NCBI GenBank assembly: GCA_040375675.1
Contig: JBEIRY010000015.1
Span: 1-30,036, forward strand
Direction: 5' to 3'
DNA: 30,036 nucleotides
Source of the DNA: CAIUSP01 sp040375675
Lineage (GTDB): Bacteria > Actinomycetota > Thermoleophilia > Solirubrobacterales > 70-9
Part shown: piece by piece, positions 6,687 through 14,360 of the stretch
Layout: each line of letters starts with the position of its first letter
How positions within the stretch are numbered: the stretch's first letter is position 1
Translations under genes and position numbers: made by a program
Notes under the pieces: generated by a model
Database searches by the model: none
What the model was told of the DNA's origin: nothing
What the model saw: the letters and a program-made list of their open reading frames with translations, nothing else

Positions 6687-8182
6687 CTCGCCTCAGCCCG
6701 CCGAAGAGTCAGCGCTCGCGCTACCGACTCCTCATCCACCCGCTCCTCACCACGCAGATCAGCAATGGTCAATGCAACCTTCAGCACCCGATCCCAGCCC
6801 CTACCGCTGAGCCGCAGCCGGCGGTGCCCCTCGGCCAACATGCCTCCGGCCTGATCGGTGAGATCGGCATACTCGCGGAGCTGTTCAGGGGCGAGGTGCG
6901 AGTTGGGTATGGATCCCTGCCGATCCCGCTGCCTGGAAACAGCAGCCTCCACCCTCTCTCTGACTTCGGCTGAGCTCTCTCCTTGCTCGGATCGCAGGCT
7001 TTCGGGGGAGGGAACATCGACCCTTACCGAGACATCTATCCGATCAGCCAGAGCCCCGCTCAACTTGGCGCGGTACTTGGTCACAGCAACGGGGTGACAG
7101 CGGCATTCCCCGGAGTCCTCTCCTCGACCACAGGGACAAGGATTAGAAGCAGCGATCAGGAGGAATCGGCAGGGAAACTCAAGCGTGCGGTTGGACCTGG
7201 TGACGCTGACATACCCGTCTTCGAGTGGCTTGCGAAGGGCTTCCAACGTGTCGCGCCTGAACTCACCCAGCTCATCGAGAAAGAGCACCCCGCCGTGCGC
7301 CCGCGTGATCTCTCCGGGACGCGGGGCCGAGCCGCCTCCGAGGAGGGCTGACGGAGAGACGCTGTGGTGAGGGGCTCTGAACGGACGGCGCGGAGGAAAC
7401 TCGAAACGATCGCCACATGCCCCCGAGATTCGGGCTACTTCGAGCGCTTCTTCCACACCAAGTGGCGGCAGTATCGAGGGCAGGCGGCGCGCAGCGAGCG
7501 TTTTGCCTGCGCCAGGAGGGCCGGTCAAGAGAAGGCTGTGGCTACCAGCGGCAACGACCTCTAGCGCCTGCCTCAGGAATGGCTGACCTTTCAGATCTGC
7601 GAGATCTGGCTCGACCGGCTCGTGCATACCCCCGCCAGCCACATCCGGTGGACTGAACAGATCCGGTGACCAGTCACCAGAGGCAAGTGGAGCAAGTCGC
7701 TTGACCGAATCGAGTGGGATGACCTCCAGTCCTTCTACGAGTGAGGCAACCGGCGCGTCTTCGCGTGCCACGACCAAACCGCGCAAACCCCACTCTCTTG
7801 TCCTGATTGCCATCGCGAGCACCCCGGGAACGGGGCGGATAGTTCCATCCAGCGCAAGCTCACCGGCGAACGCCACACGCTCCAGCAGGCCCGGTGCGAT
7901 CTGGCCGCTTGCCGCAAGAAGACCCGCCGCAATTGCGAGGTCGAATCCCGGCCCTGCCTTCTTGAGATCTCCCGGCGCAAGGTTCGCGGTAATTCGCCTC
8001 AGTGGGAATTCGTAGCCGCAGTTACTGAGCGCCGATCTGACGCGCTCTCTCGACTCTCTGACCGATGTATCCGGGAGACCCACCACGGTAAATGCCGGAA
8101 GACCGCGATTGAGATCCACCTCCACATGGACCGGCTCAGCATCTATCCCCACCAGGGCAAGTGTCCGCGAGACGGCGAGCAT
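6683..8182 (-). CDS. comM: ComM/YifB family AAA+ ATPase (Mg-chelatase-like)
   Basis: ComM is a hexameric helicase that promotes branch migration when transformed DNA is integrated. The 499-residue protein has the family's Lon-protease-like N-terminal domain (~1-165, with LPAFTVVGLPDTSVRESRERV and AGPGFDLAIA). The AAA+ core follows with Walker A GPPGAGKT (221-228) and Walker B GVLFLDELGEF (~298-308). Between them come RPFRAPHHSVSPSALLGGG and, after Walker B, a cysteine cluster NPCPCGRGEDSGECRC that is typical of this family. The C-terminal lid includes LSGRGWDRVLKVALTIADL. It is first in a leftward comM-dprA-thiD/ilvD unit and is divergent from yraN. Its ATG lacks a strong Shine-Dalgarno. Confidence 0.95.
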   Translation of the reverse strand: MLAVSRTLALVGIDAEPVHVEVDLNRGLPAFTVVGLPDTSVRESRERVRSALSNCGYEFPLRRITANLAPGDLKKAGPGFDLAIAAGLLAASGQIAPGLLERVAFAGELALDGTIRPVPGVLAMAIRTREWGLRGLVVAREDAPVASLVEGLEVIPLDSVKRLAPLASGDWSPDLFSPPDVAGGGMHEPVEPDLADLKGQPFLRQALEVVAAGSHSLLLTGPPGAGKTLAARRLPSILPPLGVEEALEVARISGACGDRFEFPPRRPFRAPHHSVSPSALLGGGSAPRPGEITRAHGGVLFLDELGEFRRDTLEALRKPLEDGYVSVTRSNRTLEFPCRFLLIAASNPCPCGRGEDSGECRCHPVAVTKYRAKLSGALADRIDVSVRVDVPSPESLRSEQGESSAEVRERVEAAVSRQRDRQGSIPNSHLAPEQLREYADLTDQAGGMLAEGHRRLRLSGRGWDRVLKVALTIADLRGEERVDEESVARALTLRRAEAS

Positions 8183-8300
8183 TGCCGCGCCACGCTAAAT
8201 CGACTCAGCCGACCAAACGTGCGGAAAACGATTCGAATTGGTGAACGATTCGGAACCTTGAGCGTCCACGTGTTGAATCGCGGAATGGAAGTATCGCTAC
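8183..8300. promoter_or_regulatory. Divergent promoter region comM / yraN with 9-bp direct repeats
   Basis: This 118-base spacer must contain promoters for both directions. It is visibly AT-richer than its surroundings. It holds a direct repeat aacgattcg at 8227-8235 and 8244-8252 (offset 17) and a small palindrome ATTCGAAT at 8231-8238 overlapping the first copy. TGGAAG at 8286-8291 serves as the yraN Shine-Dalgarno. I could not assign confident -35/-10 pairs. A regulator binding the repeats is an inference. Confidence 0.4.
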
Positions 8301-8693
8301 ATGACCGAGGAGAGGATCGAACTGGGCCGACGCGGAGAAGATCTGGTCGCGTCCCTGATTGAAAGCAAGGGGTGGCACGTGCTGGCGCGGAATGTGAGGC
8401 TTTCTGGCGGAGAGCTCGACCTGATCGCCCGTGTTGGCGACACCTTGGTCTTCATCGAGGTAAAGACCCTTCGCACAGGCAGAAACCAGGCCAACAGTTC
8501 ACCTGAGCGCGCGGTCCTTGCGGTTGACCAGAAGAAGCAGTCACGGATACGCAGGCTCGCCGCTGAGTGGCTTACGGCGGGCCAGATGCCGCACGGGATC
8601 GCAGAATTCAGGTTCGATGTCTTTGGCGTCGAGTTCGACCGCCAGCACGCGGACCTACAGCCGCGGATCGAACACATCGAAAGCGCCTTCTGA
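8301..8693 (+). CDS. yraN: YraN/UPF0102 endonuclease-like protein
   Basis: Small (130 residues) member of the UPF0102 family, which has a PD-(D/E)XK nuclease-like fold related to Holliday-junction resolvases and no settled function. The expected motifs are present: GRRGEDLVASLIESKGW near the N-terminus, then GGELDLIAR and FIEVKT, which supply the Glu/Asp/Glu-x-Lys set. FRFDVFGVEF follows near the end. The ATG has a fair Shine-Dalgarno nine bases upstream. It sits beside comM and dprA as in other actinobacteria, which suggests a role in DNA processing. It is one of only two plus-strand genes here and converges with rnhB, with nine bases between their stop codons. Confidence 0.93.
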   Translation: MTEERIELGRRGEDLVASLIESKGWHVLARNVRLSGGELDLIARVGDTLVFIEVKTLRTGRNQANSSPERAVLAVDQKKQSRIRRLAAEWLTAGQMPHGIAEFRFDVFGVEFDRQHADLQPRIEHIESAF

Positions 8694-8702
8694 AAGCCGG
8701 AC

Positions 8703-9467
8703 TCAGGCAGCCGAATCCAACTCGAGCTGGCTGTAGGCCACCGAGGCGAAGGAGCGACGGTGGAGCGGCGAGATCCCGATCTCCGCGATCGCGTCACGAT
8801 GTGCCTGACTCGAGTACCCGGCGTGGCCGGCAAAACCCCAGCCCGGGTGAATGCGGTCTGCATGCTGCATGAATCGATCTCGGGTCACCTTCGCTACGAC
8901 CGAGGCTGCCGCAATGGCAGCGCTTCGCGAGTCACCCTTGATCACCGCCTCATGCTCCAACTCACAGGCGGGTAGCGAGAATCCATCCACGAGAAGTGTT
9001 GCTTCTGGGCGGTCGAGAGAGCGAATGCAGTCAGCCAGCGCAGCAAGATTGGCCTTGTGCACTCCCCCGTCATCTATCTCGGCGACGGATCTGACCGAGA
9101 CAGCAGTTGCCGTGGCTGCGCGGAGCACCGCCGGGTAGAGGCGCTCACGCTCTGCGGCTGAGCGCTTCTTCGAATCATCGAGTCGGGCAAGGGCGAGGCG
9201 GTCTGAGCGCGAGATGTTGTGCGGGTCGAGCAGAACACCTGCCGCCACCAACGGGCCAGCCAGGCAGCCGCGGCCAGCTTCGTCGGTACCGCAGACATAA
9301 CGGGTGCCGAACGCCCGATCGAATTTGAACAGAGGACCAGCCGAAGGGGCTGGTGACTTCCTAGAAGAACCCGATGCGGTCCGGCGGCCAGTAGGTCGCG
9401 AATGCCTGGCCGATGATCCAGCTCTTGGGGATTGGTCCCCAGAATCTGCTGTCGTCGCTCGCTCCAC
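8703..9467 (-). CDS. rnhB: Ribonuclease HII
   Basis: RNase HII removes ribonucleotides embedded in DNA. The catalytic core is complete: CGTDEAGRGCLAGPLVAAG with the first Asp-Glu pair, LLVDGFSLP, IKGDSRSAAIAAASVVAKVTR, and HPGWGFAGHAGYSSQAH near the end. The start is uncertain. The only ATG/GTG/TTG in frame before the DEAGRG motif is the ATG used here, which makes a 107-base overlap with lepB and adds about 45 Ser/Arg-rich residues unlike any RNase HII. A family-like N-terminus (LFKFDRAFGTRYVCGTDEAG) would begin at a CTG codon at 9332, giving 209 residues. I therefore trust the product fully but not the 5' boundary. Confidence 0.88.
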   Translation of the reverse strand: MERATTADSGDQSPRAGSSARHSRPTGRRTASGSSRKSPAPSAGPLFKFDRAFGTRYVCGTDEAGRGCLAGPLVAAGVLLDPHNISRSDRLALARLDDSKKRSAAERERLYPAVLRAATATAVSVRSVAEIDDGGVHKANLAALADCIRSLDRPEATLLVDGFSLPACELEHEAVIKGDSRSAAIAAASVVAKVTRDRFMQHADRIHPGWGFAGHAGYSSQAHRDAIAEIGISPLHRRSFASVAYSQLELDSAA

Positions 9468-9927
9468 GATTGTCGCCCATCATGAAGTAATGCCCCGGCG
9501 GAATCTTGATCGGTACCGGCAGATTGCACTCACCACCGGGCTGGCAGGGTGTGATGAAGCTCGTGTCGCCTCGTACCCCGTTGACGATCGGAACTCCTCC
9601 AACGACCTTGATCGTGTCCCCCGGGCCGGCAACGACCCGCTTGATGAAGTTGACCTCTGCCTCCTGGGGAGTTGCCTTGGGGCACGGCTGACCGATCTTG
9701 CGAACCACACCACACTGGGTGCCCCGTTCGGCGCCGACGGGAGGGTGGAAGACGACGATGTCGTTGATATTCGGATCGGTGAACTTGTAGAGGAACCGGT
9801 TGACCAGAACCCTCTGACCTACGTCCAACGTCGGCTCCATGGATTCAGATGGAATCTGGTACGGCTTGACCACGAAGGCCTGGATACCAACAGCAAGCCC
9901 GAGCGCCAGTACGACTATCACCACCAA
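9361..9927 (-). CDS. lepB: Signal peptidase I
   Basis: Membrane serine protease that cleaves signal peptides from exported proteins. From the TTG used here it has 188 residues: one transmembrane segment (~1-20), then box B with catalytic Ser29 (YQIPSESMEPTL). Box D follows with catalytic Lys96 (NFIKRVVAGPGD), and box E GDNRGASDDSRFWGP is at 151-165. A Cys pair in the loop (TPCQPGGEC) may form a disulfide. The true start may be further upstream. The frame stays open for 30 more codons and adds a plausible cytoplasmic stretch (RLKLPKPTTTGGAIVE), but the only candidate there is a CTG at 9972 that overlaps the rplS stop codon (CTGA). Downstream it overlaps the longest reading of rnhB. Confidence 0.93.
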   Translation of the reverse strand: MVVIVVLALGLAVGIQAFVVKPYQIPSESMEPTLDVGQRVLVNRFLYKFTDPNINDIVVFHPPVGAERGTQCGVVRKIGQPCPKATPQEAEVNFIKRVVAGPGDTIKVVGGVPIVNGVRGDTSFITPCQPGGECNLPVPIKIPPGHYFMMGDNRGASDDSRFWGPIPKSWIIGQAFATYWPPDRIGFF

Positions 9928-9968
9928 CTCGACGATTGCGCCGCCGGTGGTAGTTGGCTTGGGGAGCT

Positions 9969-10637
9969 TCAGTCTTTGTCCCCGGAGTCGGCTTCGTCGC
10001 CGGACTCTGAGGCCTCTTCATCCGCCGCGGGAGCCTCTTCAGCGGGTTTCTCTTCAGCAGGCGCCTCTTCAGCAGGCTCGGCTTCGGCCTCAGGCTGATC
10101 GCCCTCCGCCGAATCTTCCGCAGGCGCTTCCTTCTCAGTTGCCTCATCGGCAGCTTCGTCGCCGGTTTCGGCTGCGCTCTCATCCTCGGTCTCCTCGGGT
10201 GCGGCGGGTTCTTCGGCCTCACCTACGACCTCGGTGATGGTTGCTCCCTCGGAATCTGTCGCTTCTCCTTCGCCGACCAGGAGATCCTCGGCTACACCGC
10301 GCTTTTCGGTGACACGGGCACTCTTGCCGAGTTTCTCGCGCAGGTAGTAGAGCTTTGCCCTGCGCACATCGCCACGTGAGGAAACCTCGAGCTTTTCGAT
10401 CTTCGGCGAGTGGAGCGGGAAGGTCCTCTCCACCCCAACCCCGAAGGAGGTCTTGCGGACGGTGAAGGTCTCACGCACGCCGCTTCCTTGCCGCTTGATC
10501 ACGACTCCTTCGAAGACCTGTGTACGGCGACGACTGCCCTCGACGACCTCGAAGTGGACGCGCACGCTGTCGCCTGCAGCAAACTTGGGCCGCTCCTGGA
10601 GCTGTTCCTGCTCGAGCTTGTCTATTACGGTGCTCAT
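9969..10637 (-). CDS. rplS: Ribosomal protein L19 with long acidic C-terminal tail
   Basis: Residues ~1-113 are a normal L19, located at the 30S-50S interface: RPKFAAGDSVRVHFEVVEG, VFEGVVIKRQGSGVRETFTV, ERTFPLHSPKIEKLEV and GDVRRAKLYYLRE. Ordinary L19 ends there. This one carries another ~109 residues dominated by Glu, Ala, Asp and Pro, with almost no hydrophobic residues. It includes a degenerate EEAPA/EEKPA repeat coded by a 15-bp tandem repeat. The tail is therefore likely disordered and strongly negative. It stays in frame to the stop, so it is not a frameshift product. The gene follows trmD by 60 bases, and lepB starts at or near its stop. The core assignment is certain; the tail's role is unknown. 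Confidence 0.97.
   Translation of the reverse strand: MSTVIDKLEQEQLQERPKFAAGDSVRVHFEVVEGSRRRTQVFEGVVIKRQGSGVRETFTVRKTSFGVGVERTFPLHSPKIEKLEVSSRGDVRRAKLYYLREKLGKSARVTEKRGVAEDLLVGEGEATDSEGATITEVVGEAEEPAAPEETEDESAAETGDEAADEATEKEAPAEDSAEGDQPEAEAEPAEEAPAEEKPAEEAPAADEEASESGDEADSGDKD
10035..10079. repeat. Three 15-bp tandem units inside the rplS tail
   Basis: Units ctcttcagcgggttt, ctcttcagcaggcgc and ctcttcagcaggctc follow each other directly and differ at only a few bases. They encode the EEAPA/EEKPA repeats of the L19 acidic tail. Since the unit is a multiple of three, copy-number change would lengthen or shorten the tail without a frameshift. Confidence 0.85.
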
Positions 10638-10697
10638 GGTTTCGGGTGGGTGATGAAAGCGCGCAGAAGAATCTTCCGCGGTCGCGAATGGTAGCGC

Positions 10698-11369
10698 CTA
10701 GGCGGGGTCCCGCCCGGCACGCTCCCTGCTTTCGGCAAGACGCCAGTCACGGACCGCCCCGTGGTCGCCTGAGAGGAGAATCTCTGGAACCTCCCACCCC
10801 CGGTAGTCGGCCGGGCGGGTGTAATGCGGATACTCGGGCGCTCCTCCGAGGGCCTCACTGAAAGACTCTTCGACCGGGCTGCTCTCATCGCCCAGCGCCC
10901 CAGGCAACTTCCGCAAGATCGCATCGGCGACGACCATCGCCGCCAACTCGCCGCCGGACAGGACGAACTTCCCGATCGATACCACCCCGTCCGCCAGGTT
11001 TTCGAGAACCCTCTCGTCAAAACCTTCGTAGCGTCCACAAAGAAGTGCCAGATGATCGACCGAGGAGAGCTCCACAGCTATCTGCTCGTTGAAGACTCTG
11101 CCCCCCGGAGAGAGCGCGAGGATTCGAACCCCCGAGCGGTCTGAGCCATAGGCAGCCTCCAGCGCCGCATCGACCACATCCACCCTCATCACCATGCCGG
11201 CCCCTCCCCCATAGGGAGCGTCGTCGACCTGACCGGCAGAAAGCGGTGTGGTTTCGCGGTAGTCGAAGAGATTGATCTCGCTGCCCTCGCCGAGCAGGTT
11301 GGTCACATGGCGCTGCCCGAGAAACCAGCCGAAGTGATCGGGGAAGAGGGTGAAGACGTCGAGTCTCAC
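10698..11369 (-). CDS. trmD: tRNA (guanine-N1)-methyltransferase TrmD
   Basis: SPOUT (knotted) methyltransferase that forms m1G37 in tRNAs and prevents +1 frameshifting. Length 223 is slightly short. Motifs: MRLDVFTLFPDHFG at the start, DDAPYGGGAGMVMR, LLCGRYEGFDERV, the knot segment VSIGKFVLSGGELAAM and, near the end, YPHYTRPADYRGWEVPEILL plus SGDHGAVRDWR. Most family members read SIGDYVL, so Lys-Phe in place of Asp-Tyr is a local variation. The segment before YPHYTRP (VEESFSEALGGAPE) has Glu where many relatives have Asp in the DSF motif. The usual partner rimM is not between this gene and khpA, which lies 23 bases upstream. Confidence 0.95.
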   Translation of the reverse strand: MRLDVFTLFPDHFGWFLGQRHVTNLLGEGSEINLFDYRETTPLSAGQVDDAPYGGGAGMVMRVDVVDAALEAAYGSDRSGVRILALSPGGRVFNEQIAVELSSVDHLALLCGRYEGFDERVLENLADGVVSIGKFVLSGGELAAMVVADAILRKLPGALGDESSPVEESFSEALGGAPEYPHYTRPADYRGWEVPEILLSGDHGAVRDWRLAESRERAGRDPA

Positions 11370-11392
11370 TCGGACCTCCGAGCAATCCCTGC

Positions 11393-11641
11393 TCAGTCGA
11401 GGATGTCTACGAGGATCCGCTGATCGCTCTGGGTGGCCGAAGCACGAACCACCGAACGCAGGGCATTCGCCACGCGGCCGCCCCTGCCGATCACACGTCC
11501 GAGATCTTCCTCGGCGACTTCGAGCTCAAGAACGAGTTCACCGTCGCCCTCGGGAACCTCGGTCACCTCTACCTGATCTGGCTCGTCGACCAACGAACGT
11601 GCGAGCAGTTCGAGCAGAGCGGCTGGGGTTACTTCCGACAA
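11393..11641 (-). CDS. khpA: KH-domain RNA-binding protein KhpA
   Basis: Small (82 residues) KH-domain protein, a broad RNA binder that in Gram-positive bacteria works with KhpB/Jag. It is encoded directly after rpsP in many genomes. The KH loop GRVIGRGGRVANALRSVV (GxxG motif) is near the C-terminus, preceded by the acidic strand GELVLELEVAEED. I chose TTG at 11641: it begins just after the rpsP stop, has AGG six bases upstream, and gives MSEVTPAALLELLARSLVD, the usual start for the family. A longer frame would reach into rpsP and add unrelated residues. It is in the rpsP-khpA-trmD-rplS unit. Confidence 0.9.
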   Translation of the reverse strand: MSEVTPAALLELLARSLVDEPDQVEVTEVPEGDGELVLELEVAEEDLGRVIGRGGRVANALRSVVRASATQSDQRILVDILD

Positions 11642-11648
11642 GAGATAC

Positions 11649-11903
11649 CTAGCTGCCGGAGGCTTCGATGCCCTGGATGCGGAGCAGCCCAGCCACGGTC
11701 GGCGTGGGCTGAGCACCACGCTCGAGCCAGTGCTTGGCGCGCTCCTCGTCGATTGCGACGAGAGAGGGGTTCAGCTGCGGGTTGTACTGGCCGATGGTCT
11801 CGATCGTTCGCCCGTCACGGGGGGATCGCTGATCAGCGACCACGACCCTCCAGATCGGGTTCTTCTTCGAGCCAACTCGCCTCAGGCGGATTCTTACTGA
11901 CAT
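11649..11903 (-). CDS. rpsP: Ribosomal protein S16
   Basis: 84-residue 30S subunit protein, needed for early assembly of the small subunit. The sequence starts MSVRIRLRRVGSKKNPIWR and continues VVVADQRSPRDGRTIETIGQ and YNPQLNPSLVAIDEERAKHW, all diagnostic for S16. Length fits. The stop codon lies seven bases before the khpA TTG. A 48-base spacer separates it from ffh; it holds a 5-bp hairpin (GCGCT-GATG-AGCGC) of doubtful meaning and no terminator. Confidence 0.97.
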   Translation of the reverse strand: MSVRIRLRRVGSKKNPIWRVVVADQRSPRDGRTIETIGQYNPQLNPSLVAIDEERAKHWLERGAQPTPTVAGLLRIQGIEASGS

Positions 11904-11951
11904 CGGTGCGCAGGTTAGCGGTCTGGAGCGCTGATGAGCGCAACCACCGGC

Positions 11952-13292
11952 TCAACCCATCAAACCTCCAGGCATGGAGCCGCCGGGAAGAGTCATTTTC
12001 CCGCTTGCCATCTGCTTCATCATCTTGCGCATCTGAGCGAACTGCTTGAGCAGCCGGTTTACCGCCTGCACCGAGGTGCCCGATCCTGCCGCTATGCGCT
12101 TGCGCCTAGAGCCGTCGATCCGCTCGGGGTTGGCCCTCTCCCAGGGCGTCATCGAGAGCACGATTGCTTCGACTCGGTCGAGTTCGCGCTCGTCCACATC
12201 CCCCATCTCGGCGGTGGCCTTGCCCATCCCAGGGATCATCTTCATCAGGTTTCCGATTGGACCCATGCTGCGAACCTGCTTCATCTGCTCCAGAAAGTCG
12301 TCCAGGGTGAACTGCTCGCTGCGCATCTTCTCCTCGAGCTCTCTGGAACGATCCGCATCGAACTTCTCTTCGGTTTTCTCGATCAGCGACATCACGTCGC
12401 CCATACCGAGGATCCGTCCGGCCATTCGGTCGGGATGGAACTTCTCGATCGCGTCCAGCTTTTCGCCGGTGCTGACAAAGAGGATCGGCTTACCGGTGAC
12501 CGCCTTGACCGAAAGGGCCGCACCGCCTCGGGCGTCGCCATCGAGTTTGGTCAACAAGATCCCGTCGAACTCCGCGGTCTCGGCAAATGCCTCGGCAACC
12601 CCAACAGCCTCTTGGCCTGTCATCGAGTCGAGCACGAGGACGACATCATGCGGCGAGACCGCCTTTCTGACTGCCGCCAACTCGTCCATCAAGTCCTGAT
12701 CCACCACGGTGCGACCTGCCGTATCGACGATCAGTACATCGCACTCCTCGTCTCTGGCGCGCTCTACCGACCAGGTAGCCACCGCGACTGGATCGTCTTC
12801 TCCCTCGAGCGAATAGACGGTCGCGCCAGCCTGCTCCCCGACCTTCTTCAGCTGTTCGACGGCAGCCGGACGTTGAAGGTCGCAGGCAGCAATACCGACT
12901 CGCTTGTTCTGCTTGGCGAGGAGTGTCGCAAGCTTGCCGCAGGCAGTGGTCTTGCCTGACCCCTGCAGACCGGCGATCAGGATGACGGTCGTCCCCGATG
13001 GGGCAAAGACGAGATCTCGCCCCGCACCGCCGCCCATCAACTCGCAGAGCTCGTCGTTTACCGCCTTGACTACTTGCTGACCAGGCTTGAGGGATTCCGA
13101 GATCTCGGCTCCATCGAGGCGCTCTTTCAGCGACGCCGTGAACGACTTGACGACTTTGAAGTTGACGTCAGCCTCGAGTAGCGCCAGACGAACCTCGCGC
13201 AACGCGGCAGCCACATCTTCATCGCTCAGGGTGCCGCGGTCCCGGACCCCGGACATGACCCCTTGCAACCTCTCGGAAAGCTGGTCGAACAT
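11952..13292 (-). CDS. ffh: Signal recognition particle protein Ffh (SRP54)
   Basis: GTPase that, with 4.5S/SRP RNA, binds signal sequences at the ribosome and docks at FtsY. 446 residues with the full NG plus M layout: N domain ~1-95; G1 GLQGSGKTTACGKLA (~108-122); G3 DTAGRTVV (~190); G4 TKLDGDARGG (~247-256). The methionine-rich M domain covers ~300-446. The RNA-binding helix-turn-helix reads RIDGSRRKRIAAGSGTSV, and the tail is QMRKMMKQMASGKMTLPGGS. It lies between ftsY and rpsP, 41 bases from the ftsY stop. The ATG has no evident Shine-Dalgarno. Confidence 0.98.
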   Translation of the reverse strand: MFDQLSERLQGVMSGVRDRGTLSDEDVAAALREVRLALLEADVNFKVVKSFTASLKERLDGAEISESLKPGQQVVKAVNDELCELMGGGAGRDLVFAPSGTTVILIAGLQGSGKTTACGKLATLLAKQNKRVGIAACDLQRPAAVEQLKKVGEQAGATVYSLEGEDDPVAVATWSVERARDEECDVLIVDTAGRTVVDQDLMDELAAVRKAVSPHDVVLVLDSMTGQEAVGVAEAFAETAEFDGILLTKLDGDARGGAALSVKAVTGKPILFVSTGEKLDAIEKFHPDRMAGRILGMGDVMSLIEKTEEKFDADRSRELEEKMRSEQFTLDDFLEQMKQVRSMGPIGNLMKMIPGMGKATAEMGDVDERELDRVEAIVLSMTPWERANPERIDGSRRKRIAAGSGTSVQAVNRLLKQFAQMRKMMKQMASGKMTLPGGSMPGGLMG

Positions 13293-13333
13293 GTCTTAAG
13301 AGGTTAAAGGCAGCCAGTCAACGACTCGAGGCG

Positions 13334-14332
13334 CTACTCGCCTACGAGCGCGCGGCTGAACTCGAGCGCGTCGAACGGGCGAAGGTCTTCGAGTGACTCG
13401 CCGATGCCGACCAACTTCACCGGGATGCCAAGCTCCGATGCAACGGCCAAGGCAACACCACCTTTGCTGCTGCCGTCGAGCTTGGTCAAGACGACACCGG
13501 TTACCTCCACCGCCTCGGCAAACTCCTTTGCCTGACGAACCCCGTTCTGGCCCGTTGTTGCGTCGATCACTACGAGGGTCTCTTGAGGGGCACCTTGCGC
13601 TCTTTCCGAGATCACGCGTCGCACCTTGACCAACTCCGCCATCAGATCGCTGTGTGTGTGCAGGCGGCCGGCTGTGTCGCAGATCATCACATCGGCATTG
13701 CGCGCCTCTGCGGCCGCGATACCGTCGAAGGCGACCGCACCCGGATCGCCACCATCGGCTCCTTTGACGATCTCGCAACCCGCACGCTCGGCCCACTCGC
13801 TCAGCTGCTCGACAGCAGCAGCACGGTAGGTGTCTGCGGCTGCAAGGACTACCTTCAGCCCTGCCTCTTTAGACAACACATGGGCCAACTTGCCAATCGA
13901 GGTCGTTTTGCCGGTTCCGTTGACCCCGACCACCATCACTACCGATGGGCGCGCGGTGAGATCCATTCGAGGAGACACACCTTTCGGCTGCGCGACCTCT
14001 GCGAGAACCTCGATCAGCCTCTCCCTGAGACCCTCGGCGTCGACTATCGAGCCGGCCTCTGTCTCGTGCTCGAGCTGTTCGATCACCTTGACCGTGGTCG
14101 GAACTCCCACATCCGCGAGGACCAGCAACTCCTCCAGTGATTCCCATGTTGCGGAGTCGATCTTTCCGCCGAAACTCGCTCCCAACTCGGCCGAAAGGGC
14201 CTGCCGGGTGCGGCCGAGGCCCTCCCGCATACGGGAGAAGATGCCCTGACGCTCCTCAGCCGTTTCTGCTGCCGGAGCAGGGCCAGTGCCGAGATCGATC
14301 GCGCGCGCCCACTCGGAATCGAAATGGTTCAC
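13334..14332 (-). CDS. ftsY: SRP receptor GTPase FtsY
   Basis: FtsY is the membrane-associated partner GTPase of Ffh. The NG domain begins around IFSRMREGLGRTRQALSAE. It shows G1 GVNGTGKTTSIGKLA, the substrate loop AADTYRAAAVEQL, G3 DTAGRLHT, G4 TKLDGSSKGG and the closing GIGESLEDLRPF. I chose GTG 14332 (332 residues, VNHFDSEWARAIDLG). It follows the smc stop by 28 bases, whereas the only ATG further out (14401) would overlap smc by 41 bases and add Arg/Pro-rich residues unlike the family. The acidic N-terminal A domain of enterobacterial FtsY is nearly absent, as is common in actinobacteria. Shine-Dalgarno support for the GTG is weak, so the start is moderate. Confidence 0.93.
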   Translation of the reverse strand: MNHFDSEWARAIDLGTGPAPAAETAEERQGIFSRMREGLGRTRQALSAELGASFGGKIDSATWESLEELLVLADVGVPTTVKVIEQLEHETEAGSIVDAEGLRERLIEVLAEVAQPKGVSPRMDLTARPSVVMVVGVNGTGKTTSIGKLAHVLSKEAGLKVVLAAADTYRAAAVEQLSEWAERAGCEIVKGADGGDPGAVAFDGIAAAEARNADVMICDTAGRLHTHSDLMAELVKVRRVISERAQGAPQETLVVIDATTGQNGVRQAKEFAEAVEVTGVVLTKLDGSSKGGVALAVASELGIPVKLVGIGESLEDLRPFDALEFSRALVGE

Positions 14333-14360
14333 GCGGTGCAGGCTAGAGGCGCAGGTGGGC

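Noticed and set aside
10698..11369. SIGKFVL in place of SIGDYVL in TrmD as evidence of an inactive enzyme
   Set aside because: The surrounding knot, GRYEGFDERV and YTRP motifs are intact, and position-specific variation is likely. I cannot show that the changed residues are catalytic.
13293..13321. TTGACT and TAAGAC with a 17-base spacer just upstream of ffh (minus strand)
   Set aside because: The -10 would abut the ATG, so transcription would begin inside the gene. The -10 also matches the consensus poorly.
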